Part shown: positions 26,797 through 34,691 of the stretch, in pieces
Numbering within the stretch: position 1 is the first letter of the stretch
Layout: the number at the start of each line of letters is the position of its first letter
Assembly: GCF_000685095.1 (NCBI RefSeq)
Contig: NZ_BAYE01000023.1
Location: 1-64,000 of the forward strand
Length of the DNA stretch: 64,000 nucleotides
Reading direction: 5' to 3'
Origin: Paraburkholderia caledonica NBRC 102488
GTDB lineage: Bacteria; Pseudomonadota; Gammaproteobacteria; Burkholderiales; Burkholderiaceae
Notes under the pieces: generated by a model
What the model was told of the DNA's origin: nothing
Database searches by the model: none
Seen by the model: only the letters and a program-made list of their open reading frames with translations
Made by a program: the position numbers and the translations under genes

Positions 26797-28336
26797 TGTT
26801 GGCGGAAGCCGTTAAAAACCCCGGGATGTGCGTCGCCAAGGCCACGTAACGCGGCGCTCTCCAATCCATGGGAATTGCCGTCGCGCGAGCTCGTCGAATT
26901 CGTGGTTGAGCAACGCGACGCGCAACTGCACGACACTGTGCGCTCCTATGCGGCTCCACCGCATATGCTGACCCTTGCACATTCGTCGGCCGACGATCCG
27001 ATTAATCGACGATTCGACGAAGCCAGTAGAGATCCGCCGCCCCACGTGTTGCCATGTTCGATAGTCGATCAGCGACTCAACATTGCTCTTGAGATAGTCG
27101 ACCACATTGAAGAGGGCATAGAGTGCTCTTCTGACCTGAACGCTCATCGCCTGGTCTCGCTGTTCACGAAGATCAAGCAAATGGGCTAGCCTGGCAGCGA
27201 ACTTCTGCCACGCCTCGTTGTCACCGACCCAAACGTAATGACGGAAGCGGACAAACAGATCCCACAGTTCGAACGCTGATCCATTCTTCGTCAGTCGTCC
27301 ATATGCTAGCGGTGCGATGGCCTGATCAACCCGACGCAACAGCCGCCCAATATGCGCCCAATCGAGAATCCACTCAGTATCGTATGGAAGGTCTTTCGCC
27401 ACGCCAGCCAGGTCTCGAGCTCCGTCCGACAGGACGACAACTTCATTCGGATCCCCGCATCCACTGGTCTCGAGGAATCGGATCATTTCCTGATTGAGTC
27501 TTTTTGTACGCGGCATGGCTGAAGCCCAAACGCGTGGCTGCTTACCGGCCTCGCTCAGCGCAGCAACCACCACTGTGATGGATGCTGATCCGTTCCAAAC
27601 TTCCGCGCGATTTTGCTTTCCCGAACCTTTGCGATTGCAATGTGCCCGACGGACGTAGCCGACGTCGATGCCGAGTTCTACATCTGGCTTTGTCGTCTCG
27701 CACCAGTGGCGCGCTGGCTCCGCATTATTGATCGACTTTCCGATGGCCACCGTGTGGTTGCGAATCGTTACATGATTATCGCGACCTGAGCTGGGTAACA
27801 AAAGGTCCATGACGACCTGTGCTTGCCGATAAGGCATCGTGGCTCCAAGCTGCGCATGCAACCACCTCAGTTCACCAGTGCTTGCCTCCGTCAACCAGTT
27901 TTTGAGCGGCGAAATACATCGTGAAGGGTCGGCGCCACAACTGCAGGCCTTCCATCGTTCCCGACAATAGAAAACCTTTCCTAGCGTTGTCTTCAACTCC
28001 GAACAATGGTTGTCGTGCAGACGACGCTGTACGCCGCATATCAAACAGGATCTACGCGCCGCACGAAAACGGTCAATCTGTTCGACAACGAACTCTTGCT
28101 GCACGCAATTGACCAATGACTTGCCTTCAGCGAGTGACAGCCCTACGTCTCCGGCTGTCGGCTCTTCGATGGTCCTGTGAAACCGCATTAGCTCGACCCG
28201 CTTCGTTTCACCCCCATCGCCGTTATCGAACTCAAGAACAATCGTGCATTGCATGGTGGCTCCTCGTCCGGGGATTGAGGTGACGATACGCCTCCTTCCA
28301 TCGGCCTCCCAACCTTTTTAACAGCTTCCACCAACA
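26797..28336 (-). mobile_element. ISKra4-family insertion sequence, complete
   Basis: Two 22-bp inverted repeats flank an intact transposase gene: 26797-26818 and 28315-28336, differing at two positions (core GGAAGC-GTTAAAAA). The transposase stop codon lies inside the left repeat. No clear target duplication was seen next to the repeats, so the exact ends may be a few bases further out. It sits between the redox operon and the island. Confidence 0.8.
26812..28254 (-). CDS. ISKra4-family transposase
   Basis: This 480-residue transposase has a zinc-ribbon-like region (CLICGVQRRLHDNHC, then CSCGADPSRC). The catalytic part includes ELGIDVGYVRR, VVVLSDGARDLAGVA and EWILDWAHIGRLLRR. The C-terminus RISTGFVESSINRIVGRRMCKGQHMRWSRIGAH is diagnostic for ISKra4. 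The frame is uninterrupted, so the element may be active. Confidence 0.9.
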   Translation of the reverse strand: MQCTIVLEFDNGDGGETKRVELMRFHRTIEEPTAGDVGLSLAEGKSLVNCVQQEFVVEQIDRFRAARRSCLICGVQRRLHDNHCSELKTTLGKVFYCRERWKACSCGADPSRCISPLKNWLTEASTGELRWLHAQLGATMPYRQAQVVMDLLLPSSGRDNHVTIRNHTVAIGKSINNAEPARHWCETTKPDVELGIDVGYVRRAHCNRKGSGKQNRAEVWNGSASITVVVAALSEAGKQPRVWASAMPRTKRLNQEMIRFLETSGCGDPNEVVVLSDGARDLAGVAKDLPYDTEWILDWAHIGRLLRRVDQAIAPLAYGRLTKNGSAFELWDLFVRFRHYVWVGDNEAWQKFAARLAHLLDLREQRDQAMSVQVRRALYALFNVVDYLKSNVESLIDYRTWQHVGRRISTGFVESSINRIVGRRMCKGQHMRWSRIGAHSVVQLRVALLNHEFDELARRQFPWIGERRVTWPWRRTSRGF

Positions 28337-28405
28337 ACTGGAACTTCGTCAAAACCGGAACCGATGTGCGAGGAATGCGGTTCCTGAGCGCTGCGAGTAA
28401 TCGCA

Positions 28406-29353
28406 TCAAACCGACCGCGCTGTTGCTTCCTGCATGTCCGTTAGCGGAAAGTAATCGTCAGTTTCGTTGTTGATGCCATAAGGCACGTGTCCCGTCGCAA
28501 CATGCCGCGACGCTGACTCGCAGGTACTCAAATGGTCATCGAAGAAAATATCGGGCTCGAATTCGGCGAGAAAAGGCGCCTTTGGCCGGCCGCCGAGAAA
28601 CAGGGCTTCGTCGACCGTCACGCCCCACGCCATCAATGTTCGGATCGCACGCTCGTGCGCGGGCGCGCTGCGCGCTGTGACAAGCGCGACGCGCACCGCA
28701 ACGGATGATCCCGAGCGCCTACGTAGGCGGCAAAGCGCGCTTAGCAGCGGCTTCAGCGGCCCCGCCGGCAAAGGCATGTGTGCATGACGGACTTCGTGCT
28801 TGATGAACTGCTCCAGTTGCATCAGTCTCAAGACGCGCTCCGCCTCGTCACCGAACAGAACCGAATCTCCGTCAAACGCGATACGCAATTCGCTGCGGGC
28901 GCGCGGCTGTCTTGCGGGAGACGCATTAGGATAAATTCGCGCCGCGGCAAATCCCGCCGCCAGCGCCGCACGGACATCGCCAACGTGCGTCGAAAGAAAA
29001 AGCGTAGCGCCGAGCGGGCCGAGATAGCGATGAGGTGCAGCGCCGCTCGTGAAAATGGCGCGTCCAATATCCAAACCGTGATGCCGCGCCGAAGCAAACA
29101 CGCGCAACCCGGTTACGGGATCATTGCGCGAGAGAATTGCGACTTCGACATCGTCCGCGCCGTCGCCGTTAAGGGCGAGAAGCTTTCGGACGAGTGGAAA
29201 CGCCGCGCCCGGGCGAGCTGGCAGGCCGATCCTTGATTGCTGGAGCGCGCGATACTCAGCCGGATCTTCTTCCCGAAACGCCCGATTTTCCTCTTCGAAG
29301 TCGAATAGCGCTCTCGCCGAAACCGCGACCGTCACCTTTTCGCCTGGAATCAT
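28406..29353 (-). CDS. 5'-nucleotidase family protein (cytosolic 5'-nucleotidase I-like)
   Basis: This 315-residue protein matches the cytosolic 5'-nucleotidase I-like family (HAD-type). It has VAVSARALFDFEEENRAF at the start, VAILSRNDPVTGLRVFASARHHGLDIGRAIFTSGAAP, IAFDGDSVLFGDEAE and IFFDDHLSTCE. It would dephosphorylate nucleoside 5'-monophosphates in the cytoplasm. The GGGACG-TTTCA-TGTCCC operator lies 45 bases upstream, grouping it with the island's other genes. In a defence setting, nucleotide depletion would be a plausible role; that is inference. Confidence 0.85.
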   Translation of the reverse strand: MIPGEKVTVAVSARALFDFEEENRAFREEDPAEYRALQQSRIGLPARPGAAFPLVRKLLALNGDGADDVEVAILSRNDPVTGLRVFASARHHGLDIGRAIFTSGAAPHRYLGPLGATLFLSTHVGDVRAALAAGFAAARIYPNASPARQPRARSELRIAFDGDSVLFGDEAERVLRLMQLEQFIKHEVRHAHMPLPAGPLKPLLSALCRLRRRSGSSVAVRVALVTARSAPAHERAIRTLMAWGVTVDEALFLGGRPKAPFLAEFEPDIFFDDHLSTCESASRHVATGHVPYGINNETDDYFPLTDMQEATARSV

Positions 29354-29398
29354 TCACCCCTCGCTCAGCATCGACAACGAGGATCGTAGCGAGGCATC

Positions 29399-29415
29399 GG
29401 GACGTTTCATGTCCC
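29399..29415. promoter_or_regulatory. Island operator site 1 (GGGACG-N5-TGTCCC)
   Basis: GGGACG-tttca-TGTCCC, flanked by GCATC on the left and AAAC on the right as in sites 6 and 7. It lies 45 bases upstream of the 5'-nucleotidase start. A degenerate half-site TGGACA follows at 29424-29429. The other gene that diverges from here starts at 29753. Confidence 0.7.
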
Positions 29416-29639
29416 AAACGTGATGGACAATTGCCACGGGCTTATTCGCAAAGCGCAGCCCCACCTTCAGAAATCGCAAGAGCCGCCGATATCCCAATGG
29501 AGTCACCGACACGTCGCGACATGGCGAACTCGAGAACGCATATGAGGGAGTCAGCGAATCGGCGAAAACGCGCCGAGAGACGGGACTGGCAGGCGTCGGT
29601 GCTTTACAGAGAAAGATATTTGAGCGCAAAAGTCGACTG

Positions 29640-29659
29640 ACGGGAGCATAACCTCCCGT
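29640..29659. promoter_or_regulatory. Perfect hairpin ACGGGAG/CTCCCGT plus GGGACA half-site
   Basis: A perfect 7-bp inverted repeat with a 6-base spacer lies about 95 bases before the gene at 29753. A lone GGGACA half-site follows at 29672-29677. Without a T-run it is not a terminator. The 399-base gap 29354-29752 otherwise holds only operator site 1. Confidence 0.4.
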
Positions 29660-29752
29660 GCCCCGCAGCCTGGGACAAACGAGTTTTGCGAACTACGAAA
29701 GCAGCTAGAACGGTATGCGGTACCGCCCCATTACGATCTTGAACATGAAAAT

Positions 29753-30532
29753 ATGAGCACACTCGACCAATCCTGGCTTTCCTGCCTCGAAAGAAACTAT
29801 GACGTCGCCAGCCAGGTCCTGATGAATCGAGATATCGACACTGCACTGCACAGCTACGGTGTCGACGCCAGTACTATCCGCGCGATGCCGACCGGTAGCG
29901 ACGCTGTTCGCCCGATGTCCATCTTCTCGGAATGGGCGCGCGAGCAGGATTCCGCTCTTGGCATTGCGACAAATGGCGGCGGTTACACGTTGTCGCCTAC
30001 GAGCACCGCAAAAGGTCTGATCACCGATTTCGCCAGCTGGCACAAACAACTCGCGAGTTCTATGGCCGCGCATTGGGCAAGCCGCATGAAAAACGTCACT
30101 GCGCAGGAACGAAAGAATGCAAATGGGGAAACGTACGTGCGGAAGCAGTATAAAACCCTCGGCGTCGCCCATAAGTACAAGCTTGTGGACCTGTACGTTC
30201 GCAGCCTCCGCCTTCGCGTTCCGCACGACTCGGAAGTGGGCCGAGCAATCATGCAGCACGCCAACATTCCTCTCGACAAGAAAAGCATTGCCGTAATCGA
30301 AGCCATTCTTCAAATGCCCAAGCGAAGCACGACAATGGGCGATATCAAAACAGAACAACAGTACCAGCACTATCAAAAATTGGCGGAGGATATCTGTCAG
30401 CAGATTCAGTTGCCGTCGGACGCTCAACCCTCGAAACTGGTATTCGATACTTTCGCGTGGCATCACCCGAAAGCGCAGGCGGAATATATGAAATCGCCGT
30501 CTGCGACGAGCCAATTTAAATTTGTGCCGTAA
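29753..30532 (+). CDS. Hypothetical protein, 259 aa
   Basis: I do not recognise this protein. It is soluble and mixed alpha/beta, with a helical, basic middle (residues about 90-150, ASWHKQLASSMAAHWASRMK, VRKQYKTLGVAHKYKLVDLYVRSLRLR) and a Gln-rich stretch near residue 200. There is no signal peptide, no transmembrane segment and no obvious catalytic motif. The basic helical core could bind nucleic acid. Alone on its strand; a GGGACA half-site and a hairpin precede it. Confidence 0.65.
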   Translation: MSTLDQSWLSCLERNYDVASQVLMNRDIDTALHSYGVDASTIRAMPTGSDAVRPMSIFSEWAREQDSALGIATNGGGYTLSPTSTAKGLITDFASWHKQLASSMAAHWASRMKNVTAQERKNANGETYVRKQYKTLGVAHKYKLVDLYVRSLRLRVPHDSEVGRAIMQHANIPLDKKSIAVIEAILQMPKRSTTMGDIKTEQQYQHYQKLAEDICQQIQLPSDAQPSKLVFDTFAWHHPKAQAEYMKSPSATSQFKFVP

Positions 30533-30642
30533 ATAGCCCAAACGCGCTTTCGCCACCGGAAGATTTCGAATACTACGGTGTTGGCTGGAGTTGCTGAATT
30601 TCTTTCACGCAACTCCAACCCGCGCGACAACACATACCTCCA

Positions 30643-30659
30643 AGGACATAATCTGTCCC
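30643..30659. promoter_or_regulatory. Island operator site 2 (AGGACA-N5-TGTCCC)
   Basis: AGGACA-taatc-TGTCCC, one mismatch from the palindromic consensus. It lies 40 bases upstream of the ATG at 30700, in promoter position. Confidence 0.65.
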
Positions 30660-30699
30660 ATTCGCGTCCGACAATCTTGTTTTTCTCTTGAGAAACAAC

Positions 30700-31146
30700 A
30701 TGATCGGAACTCCACTCCAATGCTTCGGCCGTTGCAATGCATTAGCGGTGCGCCTCGAGCGCATCGTGCATCTCGACTCGATGCTTGTCGACTGGCACTT
30801 CTTCGCCCCGACTCGCTCGGAACTCGAAGAGGAACTGTCCGACTTGCGCGGCGCGCTTCTCGACGGCGGATTGGAGGTACCCGGACTTGAAACGGCGAAC
30901 ACCATCGACGACCTCGAGGACGCTTTGTATAACGTGGCCGGCGATACCGTGCCGGCACTCGGCTTCCTCGTCAAAGCGCGCCAACCGTATTTCCAGATTG
31001 AAGGCGAGCGGCTCGGTTACTCCTGGGAGGTAAGTCGCAGCCAGTGGTTCCACGCGCTCACGTTCGAAGACGCGATCGAAAAAGCCTGTATCTGGGGCCA
31101 AGCCTTCCACGATGAGGCGTGGACTCGGGCACGCGGACGCAGATAA
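30700..31146 (+). CDS. Hypothetical protein, 148 aa
   Basis: This is an unrecognised soluble acidic protein. The ATG at 30700 is preferred over a TTG at 30688. The middle is rich in acidic residues (ELEEELSDLRGALLDGGLEVPGLE, TIDDLEDALYNV), and a WxxF-containing C-terminal half follows (SWEVSRSQWFHALTFEDAIEKACIWG). No motif suggests a function. Operator site 2 lies directly upstream, so it is part of the island regulon. Confidence 0.6.
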   Translation: MIGTPLQCFGRCNALAVRLERIVHLDSMLVDWHFFAPTRSELEEELSDLRGALLDGGLEVPGLETANTIDDLEDALYNVAGDTVPALGFLVKARQPYFQIEGERLGYSWEVSRSQWFHALTFEDAIEKACIWGQAFHDEAWTRARGRR

Positions 31147-31227
31147 GCCTTCCGCAAGCACGGTGCGCGCAAAACAGCTCGACGCGAACACACACATGCG
31201 CCCGCCTCGCCCACATTCGCGGCCGTT

Positions 31228-31419
31228 TCAAGTCACAAGACGCAGCGCGGTCCGGCAGCGTGCTTTGGCACCGCGTGGCGCCCATTGGCGAAGCAGCCGC
31301 TCGTATTCGGCGCGGTACTCGCTGCCGCGAGCGACGAGGATCTCGCGCGCAATCTCGGCTTCTTCATGCTTGCCTGAATGAAGCAATGCCGCATAAATAG
31401 CCGCTCTTAAGCCGCACAT
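31228..31419 (-). CDS. Possible small helical protein, 63 aa
   Basis: This short frame overlaps the end of the upstream gene by 56 bases, a common operon arrangement. Its product (MCGLRAAIYAALLHSGKHEE start, then REILVARGSEYRAEYERLLRQW) looks like a genuine helical peptide rather than a shadow, but the evidence is only composition and position. It could equally be spurious. Confidence 0.3.
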   Translation of the reverse strand: MCGLRAAIYAALLHSGKHEEAEIAREILVARGSEYRAEYERLLRQWAPRGAKARCRTALRLVT

Positions 31420-32314
31420 AATGGAGATGCGTTCTGTTACGTGGGGCAAGCGCAAGCCGACATTCCGACGGATAGTCCAACTCCGCTGCCTTGACACTCG
31501 TACTCGCGCGAAAGCAGGTGCCTTCAAGATCGAAGATTTCCATCGCGAAGAGTGCACCATTAGAGGCGGCTGCCAGCAGGCCGGCCTGATCGACAAACTC
31601 GTTTTGCGCGAGGTCGGCAAGGAATGCGTCGTGACACACCAGCATCATTGCATCGAATTCGTCGTCCAGCCGCGCTGCGGCCGCGCATGGTTCGAGCCAC
31701 ACCTTTCGAGACCCGTTGACGGCGGTCACAGCGTACGCATATAGCGGCTCGGTGAGCGGAATAAATGGCGTCGCACCGGCAAGCTTCGTCCGATTCCGTG
31801 CGCCGAAAAGCGTGGCCGTCAGCCGATACGCGTACGGAGCGTCGAGCCGAAGCGCCTCCTGAAGATGCTTCGCAAACGAGCGAAGCACGACTGGTGGTAT
31901 CGCCGATAGTGGCATATCCGCTGGTGCGGGTTCGTAGCAAACCGGCAGCAGGTCGATCAGATCCCACGCCTCTTCTTCCAGATCCTGCTGTGTCGTGACG
32001 CGCGCCATCACGTCGTTCATCCGCCGCCAGCTCAGCATCGAACTCGCTCTGCAAACAGCCTCTCTCGCGCACTCTTCAGACATGCCCGGCACCAGTTGGC
32101 TCAGTCGGCGAGCTTTCGCGTCCGCGCGACGCAGCAGTTCTTCGATAAACGGGCGCAGCGCGGCGCCCTTCCATTCGGGCAGCCGCAGCGCGGTAGCCAG
32201 TATGCAGAAGCGTTCGTACAACCCATGATCTCCTTGAACTTGACCGCGATTATCTTGTGCGATAAGGACAAGTTGTGTCCCTTCGTACGCTTGAGTAGAC
32301 GGTACGAGGGGCAT
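31364..32314 (-). CDS. Hypothetical protein, 316 aa
   Basis: This is unrecognised. The ATG at 32314 is preferred to a GTG at 32332, which would lie inside operator site 3. The protein is mostly helical and soluble (LYERFCILATALRLPEWKGAALRPFIEELLRRADAKARRL; AWDLIDLLPVCYEP) with a C-terminal beta-rich part. It has no transmembrane segment. It diverges from the gene at 32388 across operator site 3. Confidence 0.65.
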   Translation of the reverse strand: MPLVPSTQAYEGTQLVLIAQDNRGQVQGDHGLYERFCILATALRLPEWKGAALRPFIEELLRRADAKARRLSQLVPGMSEECAREAVCRASSMLSWRRMNDVMARVTTQQDLEEEAWDLIDLLPVCYEPAPADMPLSAIPPVVLRSFAKHLQEALRLDAPYAYRLTATLFGARNRTKLAGATPFIPLTEPLYAYAVTAVNGSRKVWLEPCAAAARLDDEFDAMMLVCHDAFLADLAQNEFVDQAGLLAAASNGALFAMEIFDLEGTCFRASTSVKAAELDYPSECRLALAPRNRTHLHYVRLKSGYLCGIASFRQA

Positions 32315-32325
32315 CGTTCTGGAAA

Positions 32326-32342
32326 GAGACACCAGGTGTCCC
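32326..32342. promoter_or_regulatory. Island operator site 3 (GAGACA-N5-TGTCCC)
   Basis: GAGACA-ccagg-TGTCCC lies between two divergent genes: 11 bases before the ATG at 32314 (minus) and 45 bases before the ATG at 32388 (plus). Read on the minus strand it continues the extended consensus with a GCATC flank. The inner bases extend the palindrome (GACACC/GGTGTC). Confidence 0.68.
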
Positions 32343-32387
32343 GATGCGAATGGATACTGGCTACGTTTCCATCACGAAGACAGGACG

Positions 32388-32708
32388 ATGATCGTAGAAA
32401 CTGGAGTCTTAACATGCATCGACGTGGAATACGCACGACAGGCGCGATATCGCAAGCGTTTGCAAGCCTTGAGCCATCGGGCACCGCGCTATCTCGTGCG
32501 GTATCGGCTTGGCGCGAGCCCTATCACCGAGGTCGTCGCGACCGCTCCTTTGTCTCGCAATCTGATCGCCGGGATTCGCGGCAGCAGATCAGGCGACCAT
32601 GTTGAAGTGTGGCTCTCGGACGACGGCGTGAACCTGCTGAATTGGAATAATCTCACTGCGCAACGTCTGTATGACGAGGCGGGGATCACATGGGACGAGT
32701 CGGACTGA
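32388..32708 (+). CDS. Hypothetical protein, 106 aa
   Basis: An unrecognised small soluble protein. The N-terminal half is basic (ARQARYRKRLQALSHRAPRYLVRYRL) and the C-terminal half is acidic (VEVWLSDDGVNLLNWNNL, ending TWDESD). AGGA precedes the ATG at 32388. It is followed 71 bases later by the 136-aa gene on the same strand and probably shares its transcript. Operator site 3 lies upstream. Confidence 0.55.
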   Translation: MIVETGVLTCIDVEYARQARYRKRLQALSHRAPRYLVRYRLGASPITEVVATAPLSRNLIAGIRGSRSGDHVEVWLSDDGVNLLNWNNLTAQRLYDEAGITWDESD

Positions 32709-32779
32709 GTGACTGGCTTTGCCCTTCTCCCAGTATCGAGCCTGAAGGCTACAACAACGTAAAACCACGGAGAACCACG

Positions 32780-33190
32780 ATGCCGATGCTGCTGAAGCAT
32801 ATCGACGCAATCGCCCGCGAGAAGCAACGCGATGTTCTGTTTCTGTCATTTCCGCCGGCGGAACAACGGGCTAACCGGATACCTTACGAACAGATCGAGA
32901 GCCGCAAACAGATCATCGCGTGGCTCGACGCTCATCAGATGAAATGGCTGATGTGCGGTGACGTCGCAAACGAGAACGTCATGCGATCCTACGCAGGTCA
33001 GATCCACATCGACGTGTGTTACGACCCCAACGATCCTTCGTATCAGGCACTACAAGAGCTCCTGGAATACCCGGACGGCAATGTGCGCTTCGAAGGCGTC
33101 AGGTTCTGGATCGTTTCGCTCGAACTGGCCATGAAAAACGCTCATCACGACGAGCCCGGCTTCTGGGAGAAATGGGCCGAGGACTTTTAA
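32780..33190 (+). CDS. Conserved hypothetical protein, 136 aa
   Basis: A small soluble protein. The ATG at 32780 follows GGAG and gives the start MPMLLKHIDAIAREKQRDVL; an upstream start at 32690 has no such support. The end block (MKNAHHDEPGFWEKWAEDF) looks strongly conserved in character, and the whole resembles a hypothetical family I associate with Burkholderiaceae. Its function is unknown. Likely co-transcribed with the 106-aa gene. Confidence 0.65.
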   Translation: MPMLLKHIDAIAREKQRDVLFLSFPPAEQRANRIPYEQIESRKQIIAWLDAHQMKWLMCGDVANENVMRSYAGQIHIDVCYDPNDPSYQALQELLEYPDGNVRFEGVRFWIVSLELAMKNAHHDEPGFWEKWAEDF

Positions 33191-33212
33191 CCCGACGGGC
33201 GCCGCGCACCCG

Positions 33213-33989
33213 TTAGCGCTTCTTCGTCGGGTCTTTCCGAAAGCTCCGCGCGTTGAATCCGTGCTGCGAGATGCGATCCTTGTCGCTGATAACGACCATC
33301 GGTTGCGACTCCGGCGCGAGAATGCCGCCCCAGAACATGTCCAATTCCTGAAAAGCCGCGGCCGCACCGAAGAGCCGATAGAACTGGATTCCCTTCAACG
33401 GCGGATTGATTTCAAGTAACGACTTTTCGAATTGTCCGCTAACGTGCAGCACGGCTATCGCAATTCGATTTTCGGCGCTCCATTGCATCAGTTCGTCGCT
33501 ACCCTGGCGCTCGAAGAAACGCTTTAGCCCTTCATTCAAGCTTCCCTCGGCAAGCGGATTTCCATACTCGAGAAAAGAATTCCGCTTCCTTTTCATCCGC
33601 TCCTCGCCCAGCAGAACCTGAAGGTACTGTTGGGACTCTGCTGCATCGTAGAACACCCGCTCCTCTGCGTTGCTCTGCTGCTGCGCATTGTTCTCAGCCT
33701 GTTCCGTGCGCGCCGCAATAGCTCCTCCGCGCAACCGCACAACGCGAAGTGCCTTATACACGCGGCCGCAGAAAAGGACTGCGCAAGCGCCGAGCAGCAC
33801 GCGGTCGCGCTTCAGTTCGAAGCTGCCCGCGATTCCGGAGAGGCGACTGTAGCGGTCCCAAAGTCCACTGCCATCGCGTTCGAGTGTCAGCCTTTGCGAT
33901 TCCGGCGTGCGAACGAAAACCCGAGACTGATCGCTCCCATGCGCCATTGCGCTGTCATAGTAGTCGTTGAATGGGCTGCGGATTTTCAT
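33213..33989 (-). CDS. Conserved hypothetical protein with membrane-proximal hydrophobic patch
   Basis: This is 258 residues from the ATG at 33989. An upstream TTG at 34070 would overlap operator site 4 and is less likely. One hydrophobic stretch (VLLGACAVLFCGRVYKAL, about residues 63-80) may be a transmembrane segment. A Gln/Glu-rich helix follows (EQAENNAQQQSNAEER). The C-terminus (INPPLKGIQFYRLFGAAAAFQELDMFWGGIL, ISDKDRISQHGFNARSFRKDP) resembles a family of conserved hypotheticals also found in phage-like contexts. Function unknown. Confidence 0.6.
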   Translation of the reverse strand: MKIRSPFNDYYDSAMAHGSDQSRVFVRTPESQRLTLERDGSGLWDRYSRLSGIAGSFELKRDRVLLGACAVLFCGRVYKALRVVRLRGGAIAARTEQAENNAQQQSNAEERVFYDAAESQQYLQVLLGEERMKRKRNSFLEYGNPLAEGSLNEGLKRFFERQGSDELMQWSAENRIAIAVLHVSGQFEKSLLEINPPLKGIQFYRLFGAAAAFQELDMFWGGILAPESQPMVVISDKDRISQHGFNARSFRKDPTKKR

Positions 33990-34063
33990 ATGAGTTATCG
34001 GATTGAACAGTTCAGCGGATTCGTTTGGCAACGGCTTCTCAACAGTCACTTTATCCAGAGTAT

Positions 34064-34080
34064 TGGACAAACAGTGTCCC
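34064..34080. promoter_or_regulatory. Island operator site 4 (TGGACA-N5-TGTCCC)
   Basis: TGGACA-aacag-TGTCCC, flanked by GTAT and GATAC so that the palindrome extends further. It pairs with site 5, whose centre is 35 bases away. It sits upstream of the minus gene at 33989. Confidence 0.7.
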
Positions 34081-34098
34081 GATACTCAAGTGGGTTTC

Positions 34099-34115
34099 GG
34101 GACACTGTTTGACCC
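34099..34115. promoter_or_regulatory. Island operator site 5 (GGGACA-N5-TGACCC)
   Basis: GGGACA-ctgtt-TGACCC. Read on the minus strand it carries the GCATT left flank and AAAC right flank of the extended consensus. Sites 4 and 5 together form a near-perfect inverted repeat of about 20 bases per arm (34063-34082 against 34098-34118). It lies 51 bases before the ATG at 34167. Confidence 0.7.
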
Positions 34116-34166
34116 AATGCACTTGCACACTACCTACATCGGAATGACTGGGAGTGCCCTGCATCC

Positions 34167-34685
34167 ATGACCAAACCTACAGATTCGATCCACGCATCCG
34201 CAACGCAGCCTCGTTTCGACAGGCGCGAGAACCGTCAAACGCTATGTATTGGACTACGGCTGTGGGGTTTCGATGAGCGCGAAGCTCAGAGGTGGACGAC
34301 CTTGTTGCGTCAGCTCGACGGTTCCATCGCGTGGACGATCGTGCGCGATCGCTCTGCCAGCGGTGCTGACATCGTCGTGCATGTGGTGAAGCCGTCAACG
34401 CAGCGACGTGCGTCGTTTTGCTGGAACTCCGTGGGTGCGAGCTACGCGGTATCGAATTCGCTATCAGCGTGCGGAACCGAGATCACTCTCTTCATGGGCA
34501 ATGAAGATGAGTTGCCGGAAAAGCGACCCGGCCACTGGGCAGTAGCCGGATCGCTGTCGCCGCTCTCGGCTCTTGGACGGCTGGGCCGAATGCTGCTGGC
34601 GTGTTGCGCGCGCCAGCCGAATGAGGCGCTCACGGTGCGGCACGATCTGCTCGGCTTGATCGCGTCTCGACTCGACGCCGCGTAG
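34167..34685 (+). CDS. Hypothetical protein, 172 aa
   Basis: An unrecognised soluble protein. Mixed alpha/beta character is suggested by LCIGLRLWGFDEREAQRW, ADIVVHVVKPSTQRRASF and a helical C-terminus (SPLSALGRLGRMLLACCAR). There are no catalytic motifs. It converges with the NERD-helicase gene, whose stop lies 6 bases beyond its own. Operator sites 4 and 5 precede it. Confidence 0.6.
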   Translation: MTKPTDSIHASATQPRFDRRENRQTLCIGLRLWGFDEREAQRWTTLLRQLDGSIAWTIVRDRSASGADIVVHVVKPSTQRRASFCWNSVGASYAVSNSLSACGTEITLFMGNEDELPEKRPGHWAVAGSLSPLSALGRLGRMLLACCARQPNEALTVRHDLLGLIASRLDAA

Positions 34686-34691
34686 CGCGGG

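Noticed and set aside
29354..29629. A 91-codon minus-strand frame upstream of the 5'-nucleotidase
   Set aside because: It would span operator site 1 and shows no protein-like pattern.
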